Shown here one piece after another: positions 8,156-17,056 of a stretch of 64,000 bases of DNA. Each line of letters opens with the position of its first letter. Positions within the stretch are counted from its first letter, which is position 1. A program made the position numbers and the translations under genes. Origin of the DNA: Isosphaera sp. GTDB taxonomy: Bacteria; Planctomycetota; Planctomycetia; Gemmatales; Gemmataceae. The stretch spans positions 113,957 to 177,956 of the forward strand of contig PNKH01000001.1 in the NCBI GenBank assembly GCA_013822345.1, written 5' to 3'. The notes under the pieces were generated by a model that saw nothing but the letters and a program-made list of their open reading frames with translations, was not told where the DNA came from and did no database searches.

Positions 8156-9319
8156 GTGGACACCGTCTCCATCGACGACGCGCCCCCGCTCCCGGTGCGG
8201 CGACCGGCCACGGTCGCCGACGTCGGCGACCTCGTGCGCGAGGCCCGCGCCGCCAAGCACGGCGTCTACCCGGTCGGCGGCCGCACCACCCTCGATGTCG
8301 GCCTCCCGCCGACGAGGCCCGGCGTCGCCCTCGACACGACGGCCCTGAACCGGGTGATCGACTACCCCGCCCGGGACATGACGATCACCGTCCAGGCCGG
8401 GGTCACCATCGCGGCGCTGCGGGCGGAGTTGGCGAAGGAAGGCCAGTGGCTGCCGGTCGACGTGGCGTCGCCGGAGCGGGCCACGCTCGGCGGGGCGGTC
8501 GCCCTGAACCAGAGCGGGCCGCGGCGGTACGGGTACGGTACTCTCCGGGACTACGTCATCGGGATCAGCTTCGTGACCGACGACGGGGTCGAGGTGAAGG
8601 CCGGCGGGCGGGTGGTGAAGAACGTCGCCGGGTACGACCTGATGAAGTTGCAGATCGGGGCCGTCGGGACCCTCGGCGTCGTCACCCAGGTGACGCTCAA
8701 GGTGAAGCCGAAGCCGGAGGCGTCGGCGGCCGTGGCGTTCGGGTGCTCCGCCGACGCCCTCGGGCCGGTGCTCGACCTGTTGCACAACTCGAAGTCGCGG
8801 CCGGTGGCGGTCGAGGTGGCGAGCGCGGACGCCTGGCGGGCGGCCGACCTCGGCCCGGCGGCCGACGCGCCGTGGGTGGTCGCGGTCGGGTTCGAGGAGA
8901 AGGCGGCGACGGTCGCGTGGCAGCGGACGACCCTGCTCGACGAGCTGAAGGCGGCCCCGGTCCGGGACGTGGCCGACGCCCCCGACCCGGGGAAGGTGTG
9001 GGCGGCGCTCACGGAGTTGCAACTGCGGCCCGAGTCTCGGTTCATCGGCAAGGCCGGCGTGCCGCCGAGCACGGTCGCCGCGGTCCTCGCGAAGTCGCCG
9101 CCGGGCCTTGTCCACGCCCACGCCCTGAACGGCGTCGTCTGGTCGCACGGCGACGCCCCCGCCGACGGGGGCGTCCTGCGGCGCTGTCCGGTCGCCGACA
9201 AGAAGAAGCTCCCGGTCTGGGGGAAGCCGCCCGCCGCGTGGGACCTGATGCGGCACGTCAAGACGACGCTCGACCCGGACAACGTGTTCAACCCCGGCCG
9301 CCTGTTCGGCGGCGTGTGA
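8156..9319 (+). CDS. glcE: Glycolate oxidase subunit GlcE
   Basis: 387 residues from a GTG at 8156. The N-terminal half is a PCMH-type FAD domain (YPVGGRTTLDVGLPP, then ERATLGGAVALNQSGPRRYG and KNVAGYDLMKLQIGAVGTLG), which matches GlcE, the second flavin-fold subunit of glycolate oxidase. The C-terminus ends DPDNVFNPGRLFGGV, the usual ending of these oxidases. glcF starts 15 bp downstream, so the two are co-transcribed. A clear ribosome-binding site is lacking. It acts with GlcD and GlcF in glycolate oxidation. Confidence 0.9.
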   Translation: MDTVSIDDAPPLPVRRPATVADVGDLVREARAAKHGVYPVGGRTTLDVGLPPTRPGVALDTTALNRVIDYPARDMTITVQAGVTIAALRAELAKEGQWLPVDVASPERATLGGAVALNQSGPRRYGYGTLRDYVIGISFVTDDGVEVKAGGRVVKNVAGYDLMKLQIGAVGTLGVVTQVTLKVKPKPEASAAVAFGCSADALGPVLDLLHNSKSRPVAVEVASADAWRAADLGPAADAPWVVAVGFEEKAATVAWQRTTLLDELKAAPVRDVADAPDPGKVWAALTELQLRPESRFIGKAGVPPSTVAAVLAKSPPGLVHAHALNGVVWSHGDAPADGGVLRRCPVADKKKLPVWGKPPAAWDLMRHVKTTLDPDNVFNPGRLFGGV

Positions 9320-9333
9320 GGCCCTTCCCCGAC

Positions 9334-10779
9334 ATGCCCGCCACCACCCCGAAGCTCGCCGACGCCGACGCCCCGCGGACCCCGCTCCCGGTGCTGCCCG
9401 CGAACGTCGATGCCCCAACCGCCACCGGCGGCCCGCTCCCGGCCCCTCCGCACCACCACGGGCACGGGTCGCACGGCCCAAACCTCGACTACGAACTCGT
9501 CCTCGACTGCGTCCACTGCGGCCTCTGCACCGCCAGTTGCCCGACGTACGTCGAGACCGGGAACGAGGCCGACTCGCCCCGCGGCCGCATCTACCTGATG
9601 CGGCAGGTGATCGACGGGGCCCTGAAGCTCGACGACGACGTGAAGCAGCACCTCGACCTGTGCCTGAACTGCCGGGCGTGCGAGACGGCCTGCCCGTCCG
9701 GGGTGCAGTACGGCCGGCTGATCGAGCCGTTCCGGGCGTTCATGGCCGAACAGGAACCCGGCCGGCAGGTGCAGTCGCTCAACGCCGTCCAGCGGTTCCT
9801 CCTGTTCAAGGTGTTCCCTTACCGGTGGCGGAACCGCGTCGCGCTGGCCCCCGCCCGGCTGATGCAGTGGACCGGCCTCGACTGGCTGACCGAGAAGACC
9901 GGGCTGACGAGGCTCCTGCCGCGGTCGCTGCGGAACATGAAGAACATGCTCCCGGCGCTGAAGCCGCACTACGGCCACCTGCCCGAGGTGCTCGAGCCGG
10001 AGGGGCCGCGGCGGGCGCGGGTCGCCCTGTTCCTCGGGTGCGTCGCCGACTCGCTGTACCCGGAGACGAACTACGCCACCGCAAAGGTGCTGCAGGCGAA
10101 CGGCTGCGAGGTGTGGATCCCTCGCGCGCAGGGCTGTTGCGGGGCGCTGCACTACCACGCGGCCGAGGAGGAGCCGGCGCGGGGGTTCGCGGCGGCGAAC
10201 TGCCAGGCGTTCGGGGCCGACGACGCGGACCGGTTCAAGGACGTCGACGCGATCATCACGAACGCGGCGGGCTGCGGGTACCAGTTGAAGGACTACGCCC
10301 ACATGATGCACGGCACCCCGCACGCCGAGGCCGCCGCCCGGCTCCAGGCGAAGGTGCGCGACGTCAGCGAGTTCCTGGTCGAACTCGGGCCGGTGCCGCC
10401 GAGGCACGAGGTGAAGGTGCGGGCGACCTACCACGACGCCTGCCACCTGCGGCACGCCCAGCAGGTGTACCGCCAGCCGCGGCAACTGTTGGAGATGATC
10501 CCCGGGCTGGAGTTGATCCCGCTGCCGGAGAGCGAGTTGTGCTGCGGGGCGGCCGGGAGCTACAACCTGACGCAGCCGGAGATGGCGGCGAAGCTCGGGG
10601 ACCGGAAGGTGGCGAACATCGGGGCGACGGCGGCGCGGGCGGTGTTCACCGGGAACGTCGGGTGCCTGATGCAGGTGACGCGGCACCTGAAGGCGGCCGG
10701 TCAGAACGTCTGGGCGGCGCACCCGGTGGACGCCCTGTGGGCGAGCTACAGCGGCGACCTCCCGCCGGAACTCGCGTGA
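9334..10779 (+). CDS. glcF: Glycolate oxidase iron-sulfur subunit GlcF
   Basis: 481 residues. Two 4Fe-4S motifs are seen: C59, C62, C65 and C69 in CVHCGLCTASCP, and CLNCRACETACP from about residue 110. Two CCG domains follow (GCCGALHYHA near 267, LCCGAAGSY near 402). This is the electron-transfer subunit that links the flavin subunits to the respiratory chain at the membrane. An extra N-terminal stretch rich in proline and histidine (PPHHHGHGSHG) precedes the ferredoxin part. It follows glcE by 14 bp and is followed 16 bp later by the HEPN gene. Confidence 0.93.
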   Translation: MPATTPKLADADAPRTPLPVLPANVDAPTATGGPLPAPPHHHGHGSHGPNLDYELVLDCVHCGLCTASCPTYVETGNEADSPRGRIYLMRQVIDGALKLDDDVKQHLDLCLNCRACETACPSGVQYGRLIEPFRAFMAEQEPGRQVQSLNAVQRFLLFKVFPYRWRNRVALAPARLMQWTGLDWLTEKTGLTRLLPRSLRNMKNMLPALKPHYGHLPEVLEPEGPRRARVALFLGCVADSLYPETNYATAKVLQANGCEVWIPRAQGCCGALHYHAAEEEPARGFAAANCQAFGADDADRFKDVDAIITNAAGCGYQLKDYAHMMHGTPHAEAAARLQAKVRDVSEFLVELGPVPPRHEVKVRATYHDACHLRHAQQVYRQPRQLLEMIPGLELIPLPESELCCGAAGSYNLTQPEMAAKLGDRKVANIGATAARAVFTGNVGCLMQVTRHLKAAGQNVWAAHPVDALWASYSGDLPPELA

Positions 10780-10795
10780 CGCCGGAGGAGCGGCG

Positions 10796-11218
10796 GTGAC
10801 CCGGACCGAGTGGCAGCAACTCGCCGAGCGGTTCCTCGCCGACGCGAAAGCGCTCCTCGACGCCCGCCGTTGGTCGGCCGCGTACTACCTGGCCGGGTAC
10901 GCTGTCGAGTGCGGGCTGAAGGCGTGCGTCGTGGCCCGGGTCGCGGCGGCCCCGGAGCTGATCTTCGAGGACAAGAAATTCTCGGAGAAGTGCTGGACTC
11001 ACAGCCCCGCGGACCTGGTCAAGGTGGCCGGCCTGGAAGAGGACCGGGTCGCCGAGGTCGCCGCCAACCCCGCGTTCAAGAAGAACTGGGACGTGGTCCT
11101 GGGTTGGAGCGAGCAGGCCCGGTACAATACCGTGCCGCACGACAAGGCCAGGCGGCTGTACGGCGCGATCACGCACCGGACGAACGGGGTGCTGTCATGG
11201 ATCCGGGCCCGCTGGTGA
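10796..11218 (+). CDS. HEPN-domain protein
   Basis: 140 residues from a GTG with GGAGGAG upstream. The helical pattern W.AAYYLAGYAVECGLKA (residues 26-43) is characteristic of the HEPN family, members of which are often RNases or toxins paired with nucleotidyltransferases. A candidate R-x5-H (R109, H115) is present, matching the R-x4-6-H RNase motif only in spacing. The stop overlaps the next gene by 22 bp in a different frame, so the two are translationally coupled. The neighbour is not a recognisable MNT nucleotidyltransferase. A toxin role is plausible but unproven. Confidence 0.8.
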   Translation: MTRTEWQQLAERFLADAKALLDARRWSAAYYLAGYAVECGLKACVVARVAAAPELIFEDKKFSEKCWTHSPADLVKVAGLEEDRVAEVAANPAFKKNWDVVLGWSEQARYNTVPHDKARRLYGAITHRTNGVLSWIRARW

Positions 11219-11625
11219 TGGGTCTGCGCGACGCGGGGGCCAAGTTCCTCGCCGAGTTGCGGAAGCAGGTGTCGGTGCGGGCCGCGTTCTGGGTCCGGCC
11301 GGAGGGCGGCGATTGGACCCTGTACGTGATCCCCGACCTGCCCGAGGACGACGTCTACGACGCGCTCGGGGAGGTTCACCGGGCCGCGGCCGCCGTGGGC
11401 GACCCGGACTTCGACACGTACCAGGTGCGGCTGATCGGGTCGGACGAACGGCTCGCGAAGGAGGTCGCGGAGTACCGGCGGCGCTACCCGGGGCGGACCC
11501 GGCTCTACCTGTCCGGCTGGTCGTTCAACGGCTACCCGGTCGACGACGCGTACCTCTACCCGGAGGACCCGGCGGCCGGGACCCCGGCTACTTCTTCTTC
11601 CCGGGCTCGACGGCGGCCGGCTTGA
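11197..11625 (+). CDS. Unrecognised protein coupled to the HEPN gene
   Basis: 142 residues, starting inside the end of the HEPN gene. It has a mixed alpha/beta look: an N-terminal helix (MGLRDAGAKFLAELRKQVSV), a strand region WTLYVIPDLPEDDVYDAL and a C-terminal TRLYLSGWSFNGYPVDDAYLY. No known domain was recognised; it does not show the GSxxxGxxxxxSDxD signature of MNT-type antitoxins. Because of the coupling it is likely the functional partner of the HEPN protein. Its 3' end overlaps the convergent ThuA gene by 38 bp. An in-frame ATG at 11218 is an alternative start. Confidence 0.65.
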   Translation: MDPGPLVMGLRDAGAKFLAELRKQVSVRAAFWVRPEGGDWTLYVIPDLPEDDVYDALGEVHRAAAAVGDPDFDTYQVRLIGSDERLAKEVAEYRRRYPGRTRLYLSGWSFNGYPVDDAYLYPEDPAAGTPATSSSRARRRPA

Positions 11626-12469
11626 ACGTCGCCAACTCCGGCAGCTTCACCCGCACGCCGTCCTTCGGCACGTCTGCCTTCGCGGCCCACACCACCGCGT
11701 TCAGGATCAGCGCCCGCAGGTCGTCGTTCGCCCAGTTCCGGTAGAAGTGCGGCATCACAACCCCCGCCCCGCGGCCGCCGTCCGGCCGCTCCACCGCCCA
11801 CGCCACCGTCTCCGCCTTCGGCTTCTCCGGCGGCAACATCGCCGTCGCCAGCGCCGTCACGTTCCTCGCCGGGCCGTCCTTGCCGAAGTAGTTGTTGAGG
11901 TACGGCTCGTCGTGCACCGTGAACCCCTTCCACCCGTGCAGCACCGGGTGCTCCGCCTTCGCCGGCTCGACCGTCGCCTCCTGGAAGACGCGGGCCACCG
12001 ACTTGTGGTGGGTGCAGCGCGTCGCGAAGTACCCGCCGGTCCAGTGCAGGAGCGGGTGGTCGCCGTCGGCCGAGACGTGCTTCGCCTCCAGCCCCGTCGC
12101 GTAGTGCAGGCAGACGATGCCGCACCCGCGCTTCGTCATCGCCGCGAGGTCGGCCATGACCGCGTCGCGGTTCGGCATCACCTCCGGCGGGAACAGGTCG
12201 CCGATGAACGCGACCGCGGTCACGTCGGCGAGCGCCTTCGCCCCGTCGGCCGGCCAGTCGGTCCGCACCTCGGCCTTCAGCCCGGCGGCGTTGAGACAGT
12301 GTTCGAGCAGCCGGCCGCCGGCCTGCACCTCATGCGTTCCCGGCGGGTGGTTGCTCGGCCCGACGAGGACCAGCACGCGGCCGGCCGGCTCGGCGGCGGA
12401 CGAGGTCAGCGTGCCGACGACCGCGGCAGCGGTCCCGGCGAGGGCGGCCCGGCGGGTGATCGGGGTCAT
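11588..12469 (-). CDS. Tat-exported ThuA-like domain protein
   Basis: 293 residues with the Tat-type signal MTPITRRAALAGTAAAVVG; the ATG has AGGAG upstream. The ThuA fold (a glutamine amidotransferase-like domain without the enzyme's cysteine triad) is seen in VLVLVGPSNHPPGTHEVQAG at the start, TKRGCGIVCLHYATG and HWTGGYFATRCTHHKS in the middle, and a C-terminal RNWANDDLRALILNAVVWAAK. Proteins of this kind are linked to sugar metabolism in planctomycetes, often with PVC-type heme proteins. It is the last gene of a four-gene operon and begins 16 bp after the formamidase. Confidence 0.87.
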   Translation of the reverse strand: MTPITRRAALAGTAAAVVGTLTSSAAEPAGRVLVLVGPSNHPPGTHEVQAGGRLLEHCLNAAGLKAEVRTDWPADGAKALADVTAVAFIGDLFPPEVMPNRDAVMADLAAMTKRGCGIVCLHYATGLEAKHVSADGDHPLLHWTGGYFATRCTHHKSVARVFQEATVEPAKAEHPVLHGWKGFTVHDEPYLNNYFGKDGPARNVTALATAMLPPEKPKAETVAWAVERPDGGRGAGVVMPHFYRNWANDDLRALILNAVVWAAKADVPKDGVRVKLPELATFKPAAVEPGKKK

Positions 12470-12485
12470 GGTCGGTCTCCTGGGG

Positions 12486-13448
12486 TTAACGGAGGTAGCG
12501 CGTCGGCAGCTCGGCCCCGGCGACGTAGCTCAGCTTCGCGATCTTGCACATCTGGTACACGTGGATCCGGAAGTCCGGGCAGGTGCTGACCAGGCAGTAC
12601 GCGTCCGTCGGGGTGAACCCGTATTCGGTCACCAGCCAGTCCATCAGGTTCACCGTCGCCGCCTCCACCGCCACCTCCAGCGGCCGGTCCGCGTACACCG
12701 ACACCACCGCTCCCGGCTTCTCGATCCGCACCCACGGGATCCGCTTCTTCTTCACCACCTCCACGCGCAGCCGGACCGTCGCCCGGGTCTCCGCGGCCGT
12801 GCCGGTGAACTCCGTGTCCCCCTGGCTGGCGTGGACGTCGCCGAGGTACAGGAGCGCCCCCGGGTGGTACACCGTCAGGAGGATGCGGTTCCCCGAGGCG
12901 AAGTCGCGGACGTCGAGGTTCCCGCCCCACGGCCCCTGCCCGTCGATGCTGGTCACCACCTCCCGGTCCGGGCACACCCCGAGCGTCCCGACGAACGGGG
13001 TGATCGGCCACGAGATGCGGTCGCTGAAGTGGACGGTGCCGTCGCGGGTGGTGCCGCTCGGGCCGGGCGTGTGGCGGAAGATCTTCGTGGTGTAGTCGGC
13101 GGACAGCTCCGGCCACCGGGTCGATTCGCCGAGCGGCCCGCGCCGCGGCCCGATCGCCACCCACGAGTAGTCGTCCACCACGATCTCGTCGATCGTCACC
13201 GCGAGGGCGTCGCCGCGCTCCGCCCCCTCGACGTAGACCGGGCCGGCGACCGGGTTGGCGGTCGGCGGGGAGCGGTCGAACCCGGGCCGGTTCGCCGGGA
13301 TCGCCTTGTCGGCCGGGGTCTGGAAGTACCCGGTGCTGGCGTCGTCCGTCTCGACCTCGAACGCCTCGCCCGGGCGGACCCGCAGGAGCGGTTCGTCCCG
13401 CCAGTCGAACGCGTACTTCCGGGCCTGGTCCCGCGTGATCCGCTGCAC
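12486..13448 (-). CDS. Acetamidase/formamidase family amidohydrolase
   Basis: 320 residues from a GTG preceded by GAGGAGG. The FmdA/AmdA family pattern is clear: EVETDDASTGYF near the N-terminus, PVAGPVYVEGAERGDALAV, the central GGNLDVRDFASGNRI and the metal-site region YLGDVHASQGDTEFTGT. The family hydrolyses formamide or short aliphatic amides to ammonia and an acid. It has no signal peptide. It sits 17 bp downstream of the leucine-rich protein and 16 bp upstream of the ThuA gene, so it is in the middle of an operon. The native substrate is unknown. Confidence 0.88.
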   Translation of the reverse strand: MQRITRDQARKYAFDWRDEPLLRVRPGEAFEVETDDASTGYFQTPADKAIPANRPGFDRSPPTANPVAGPVYVEGAERGDALAVTIDEIVVDDYSWVAIGPRRGPLGESTRWPELSADYTTKIFRHTPGPSGTTRDGTVHFSDRISWPITPFVGTLGVCPDREVVTSIDGQGPWGGNLDVRDFASGNRILLTVYHPGALLYLGDVHASQGDTEFTGTAAETRATVRLRVEVVKKKRIPWVRIEKPGAVVSVYADRPLEVAVEAATVNLMDWLVTEYGFTPTDAYCLVSTCPDFRIHVYQMCKIAKLSYVAGAELPTRYLR

Positions 13449-13465
13449 GGCACGTCCTCCTCGGC

Positions 13466-15352
13466 TCACAACTTCGACACCGCCACCTCGACCTCGTCGC
13501 CGACGCCCTTGGCGGCCGCCGTCCCGACCCGCAGCGACCGGGCGACGTACCGGAACAGCGGCAGGAACTCGTCGAACCGCGCCGGCGGGGACTCGCACTT
13601 GAGCACGGCACACCGCCCGCCGGACGCGACCGCGGCGAGGAGGTACTGCCTGCTGTCGTTGCGGAACACGCACGAAGCCGTGTCGCGGCCGGTCAGCTTG
13701 ACCACGTCGCGCTTCAGGACGCCCGGGTCGTGGTGCGAGTTGTTCTGCACGGTCGCGCCCAGCGCGTCCGCCGCCGACCCGCCGCCCTCGCCGGCCGTGT
13801 ACAAGTGGACCTCGGCCGGCCCGACGACCCCGCCGGACCAGGCGCCGACGTTCTCCCAGCCGTCCTCGATCACCCAGACGGAGGGGCCGCTGCGACACCG
13901 ACTGTCGGCCCAGTGGGCCGGGAACAGGCCGGAGGCGAACCCGCTCGCCAAGCGGCGGCGGAAGACGAACGTCGGCCGCGGCGACTTCACGACGTGCCGG
14001 TCCAGGATGATCGTCACCCCAGGGAGTCGGTCAGCCAGCGCGGCGGCGCCGCCCGCGGTGATCCGGGAGCGCGGCCGGTCCGACCACCCGCTCTGGGCGA
14101 ACACCGTGCGGAGCTTCTTCAGCCCGGCCAGCGGCCGGAGGCCGGCGTCGGTGAGGTCGTTCCCGCGGACGGACAGGTAGGAGAGATTCGTCAGCCCGGC
14201 GAAGTGCCGCAGGGCGGCGTCGCCGACCGGTCCGTCGAGTTCCAGCCGCTCCAGCCTGGTCAGCCCGCCGACCGCGGCGAAGCAGTTGTCGTCCTCCAGT
14301 TCGCGGAGTTGCAGGTCGAGGGACCGGAGTTGCCGCAGCTGGGCCAGCCGGCGGAGGGTCTGGTCCCCGAACCCGCCGTCGCCGACGCTGGCCCGCAGCG
14401 CGAGGGTGCGCAAGTTCGTGAGCCGCTCCAGCCCGGCCACCCCCGCGTCCCCGAGCAGGACCTCGCTCTCGGGCCAGTACTCCAGCTTCTCCAGCGTCGT
14501 GCAGCGGGTCAGCGGGGCGAGCGAGTCGGCGCCGGTCCGGCCGAGGTAGACCGACTTCAGGTTCGGCAGCCGGGCCAGGTGTCGCAGGCCGGCGACCGTC
14601 TCCCGCCCCTGGAAGATGTTCACGTCTTCCAGTTCGGGGATGCCGGCCACGAGCCGGAGTTCCGCGTCGGTTACCCCCATCTGGCCGAGGTCGGCCCACG
14701 TCCCGTGGCGGATCGGGCGCCACGGGCCGCTCCGGGCCGCCGCCAGGAACCGGAGGCCGCCCGCCCGCCGCCGGTCCGGCCGGAGCCTCGCCACCTTCGC
14801 GATCCGACGCTCCTGGGCTGCGTCCCACAGCGGTCCTTCATCCGCGCCGTCCACGCGCACATAGGTCCAGCACGGGAGGGGCTCGAGCAGCCCGACCCAC
14901 GCCGCGCGGAACGGCGTGGCGGAGATGATGAGGGCGTCGAGTTGCCGCAGGCCGGCAACCGTCCGGAGGACCGCGGGGGTGAGCCGGGATCGATCGACCT
15001 CCAGTCGCCGCAGGCCGGGCCACCTGGCGACGACGCGGAAGTCGGCCGGGGTGCCGCCGCGCACCTCCAGCACCTCGGGGAACCCGCGGGAGAACTCGAC
15101 GAACACCTTCTCGCGGTCGAACGGGCCGAGGTGGGCGGTCCACGCCGCCTCGTGGGTGTCGAGCAGTTCCCGCTCCCGGGCGTACCGCTGCCGCCCCGCG
15201 TCCCCCTCCTCGGGGCCGGACACCTGCAGGCGGACGAACTCGGCCCGGGCCGGGTCGCCGTGCTCGTCCAGCCAGTCGGCGTACGCCAGCCGCGGCGTGT
15301 CCTCGTCCGGGTCCGCCGCGATCGCCGCCAACAGCGCCGCCCCGTCGGTCAT
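13466..15352 (-). CDS. TIGR02996 domain leucine-rich repeat protein
   Basis: 628 residues. The first about 45 residues are the Gemmata-type repeat-companion domain ([27 protein letters not shown]), followed by an EFVRLQ segment. From about 130 to 450 there are leucine-rich repeats of about 23-26 residues (for example LTNLRTLALRAS, LRSLDLQLRELED). The C-terminal 170 residues are a separate domain with GVLKRDVVKLTGRDTASC and a run that resembles none I know. The ATG overlaps the stop of the upstream hydrolase by four bases (ATGA), so translation is coupled. A binding or scaffold role is likely. Confidence 0.85.
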   Translation of the reverse strand: MTDGAALLAAIAADPDEDTPRLAYADWLDEHGDPARAEFVRLQVSGPEEGDAGRQRYARERELLDTHEAAWTAHLGPFDREKVFVEFSRGFPEVLEVRGGTPADFRVVARWPGLRRLEVDRSRLTPAVLRTVAGLRQLDALIISATPFRAAWVGLLEPLPCWTYVRVDGADEGPLWDAAQERRIAKVARLRPDRRRAGGLRFLAAARSGPWRPIRHGTWADLGQMGVTDAELRLVAGIPELEDVNIFQGRETVAGLRHLARLPNLKSVYLGRTGADSLAPLTRCTTLEKLEYWPESEVLLGDAGVAGLERLTNLRTLALRASVGDGGFGDQTLRRLAQLRQLRSLDLQLRELEDDNCFAAVGGLTRLERLELDGPVGDAALRHFAGLTNLSYLSVRGNDLTDAGLRPLAGLKKLRTVFAQSGWSDRPRSRITAGGAAALADRLPGVTIILDRHVVKSPRPTFVFRRRLASGFASGLFPAHWADSRCRSGPSVWVIEDGWENVGAWSGGVVGPAEVHLYTAGEGGGSAADALGATVQNNSHHDPGVLKRDVVKLTGRDTASCVFRNDSRQYLLAAVASGGRCAVLKCESPPARFDEFLPLFRYVARSLRVGTAAAKGVGDEVEVAVSKL

Positions 15353-16440
15353 CGGCCGCCCCCCGGCTTCCGCCTCCCGAACCGCTCCAGCCAGTCGAGC
15401 AGGATCGCGTCGGCGAACGCCTTCGACTTCCGCAGCTCGTCCGGCGGCTTCCCCCAGTAGAAGCTCACCCACCCGGCGGCGAGCTTGTCCTTCGTCGCCT
15501 GGTCGATGAACTCCTCCAGCTCCTTCCCCGAACACTTCAGCGGGAAGATTTCCTCCACCACCACCGGCTTGCCGACGTTAAACCCCTTCAGTGTCTTCAG
15601 CGCGTCGTCCAGCTTCCCGGACTCCGGGTAGAGGTGGACCGCGACGAAGTCGAGGTCGGCAGCCACCGCCTCCGGCACGAACCCGGATGTCAGCCCCGGC
15701 CGGTCCAGGCTCCACGGCACCAGGCCGACGGTGACGAGGGCCTGGTCGTCCGCCTTCCGCACGGCCGCCGCCAGCCGCCTCACCCACGCCGCCGCCACGT
15801 CCGGCCGCTTCCGGTCGGCCTGGTCGAGGGTGACGAACTGGACGAAGTGCTTGCCGCCGAACGCCGGGCCGAGCCAGTCGCCGTCCTTCCGCTTCCCGCC
15901 CGGCACCACCGGCTCGTTCATCAGGTCGTAACAGAACACCGCCGGGCTGTTCTTGCACCGGCCGGCGACCGCCGTCCAGAACGCCGCCTGGGCGTCCCAC
16001 CGCTCCGCCTCGGTCAGCTTGTCGTACCACGCCGGCACGTCCGCCTTGTGGTAGCAGCCCAGCCCGGTGAGGTCGAGGTACAGCCCGGTCTCCGCGGCGA
16101 GGGCGAGCAGCTTGCCGAGCCGGCCCAGCGCCTTCTCGTCCGGCTTGTCGGCGGCGGTCATGAACTTGCCGAACTGCAGGTGGACGCGGACGAGGTTCGC
16201 CCCGAGCGCCTTCATCTGCCGGAAGTCGGCCTCGACCGCCGGCCACTCGTCCGCCCAGTAGTCTTCGAGGAGCCGGCCCTTCGGGTCGTGGTCGTAGTTG
16301 AACCCCCACGGGACGAACGGCTTCCCGCCCGGGGCGAGGACGAACCCGGTCTTGTCGGCGGAGACGCGGACCCGCGGCATCTCCGCCGCCCGGGCCGGGA
16401 ACGAGGCGCACAGCAGGCCGACGAGGACGAGGGGTCGCAC
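15349..16440 (-). CDS. Secreted GH5-like glycoside hydrolase
   Basis: 363 residues from a GTG that opens a signal peptide (RPLVLVGLLCASFPARAAEMP). The (beta/alpha)8 hydrolase pattern is visible: VPWGFNYDHDP, GANLVRVHLQFGKF, the acid/base glutamate in CYDLMNEPV (near residue 174) and the putative nucleophile in KPVVVEEIFP (near 295), then GWVSFYWGKPP. This is a cellulase-like retaining glycosidase; the substrate cannot be read from sequence. It is the first gene of a four-gene minus-strand operon. No ribosome-binding site is obvious, so the start is less certain. Confidence 0.82.
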   Translation of the reverse strand: MRPLVLVGLLCASFPARAAEMPRVRVSADKTGFVLAPGGKPFVPWGFNYDHDPKGRLLEDYWADEWPAVEADFRQMKALGANLVRVHLQFGKFMTAADKPDEKALGRLGKLLALAAETGLYLDLTGLGCYHKADVPAWYDKLTEAERWDAQAAFWTAVAGRCKNSPAVFCYDLMNEPVVPGGKRKDGDWLGPAFGGKHFVQFVTLDQADRKRPDVAAAWVRRLAAAVRKADDQALVTVGLVPWSLDRPGLTSGFVPEAVAADLDFVAVHLYPESGKLDDALKTLKGFNVGKPVVVEEIFPLKCSGKELEEFIDQATKDKLAAGWVSFYWGKPPDELRKSKAFADAILLDWLERFGRRKPGGGR

Positions 16441-16571
16441 GGGACACCCGGGCCGGGGTTGGGGACGCTTCCTGTGTACCACCCGCCGGCGGCCGGTGCG
16501 AACGGAATTCCTGGACGCCGGGCCGACGGGCGCGATACCGTAACGCGGCACCGACCCACGAGGACCCCCCG

Positions 16572-16991
16572 ATGACCGCCGCACGTCCCGCCCTGCTGAC
16601 CGCCGCCGCCGCCCTCGCCCTGGCCGCCGGCCACGGCGGGGCGCAGGCCCCGAAGGACAAGGGCGACCCGCCGCTGCCGAACGAGGCCCAGGTGATGCAG
16701 GTGAAGCTGAAGCGGGCGCAGGCGGTGCTCGAGGCGCTGGCGAAGGAGGACTTCAAGACCCTGGACGAGAGCGCGACCTCGCTCCTGGCGATCAGCAAGG
16801 CGGCCGCGTTCCTCCGGGCGTACAAGACGGAGGAGTACGAGTTCCAGGCCCGGGTGTTCCAGAAGAGCGCGGCGACGCTGGCGGCCAAGGCCGGGGAGAA
16901 GAGCCTGGACGGGGCCACCCTCGCCTACCTGGACATGACCCGCAGCTGCGTCGCCTGCCACGCCCACTTCCGCGGCCGGAAGCGGGACTGA
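16572..16991 (+). CDS. Exported cytochrome c'-like protein
   Basis: 139 residues with a signal peptide ending at AGHGGAQA and one heme-binding motif CVACH located near the C-terminus (SCVACHAHFRG). The preceding part is a four-helix-like stretch (VMQVKLKRAQAVLEALAKED). A C-terminal CxxCH after a helical body is the cytochrome c' arrangement. It likely acts in the periplasm as a single-heme protein, possibly gas-binding or electron-transfer. It is transcribed away from the GH5 operon; the two share a 131-bp divergent gap. Confidence 0.78.
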   Translation: MTAARPALLTAAAALALAAGHGGAQAPKDKGDPPLPNEAQVMQVKLKRAQAVLEALAKEDFKTLDESATSLLAISKAAAFLRAYKTEEYEFQARVFQKSAATLAAKAGEKSLDGATLAYLDMTRSCVACHAHFRGRKRD

Positions 16992-17056
16992 CCGCCGGCG
17001 CGAACTCGCGGCCGCGGCGGGTGTCTCTGCGAACCCCCTCGTTCCGGAGCGCCCGC

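Noticed and set aside
8551..10722. Minus-strand frame of 723 codons opposite glcE and glcF
   Set aside because: It is antisense to two recognised genes and has no domain or start context of its own.
12117..14180. Plus-strand frame of 687 codons opposite the formamidase and LRR genes
   Set aside because: It covers known genes on the other strand and is full of arginine, proline and histidine runs typical of an antisense frame.
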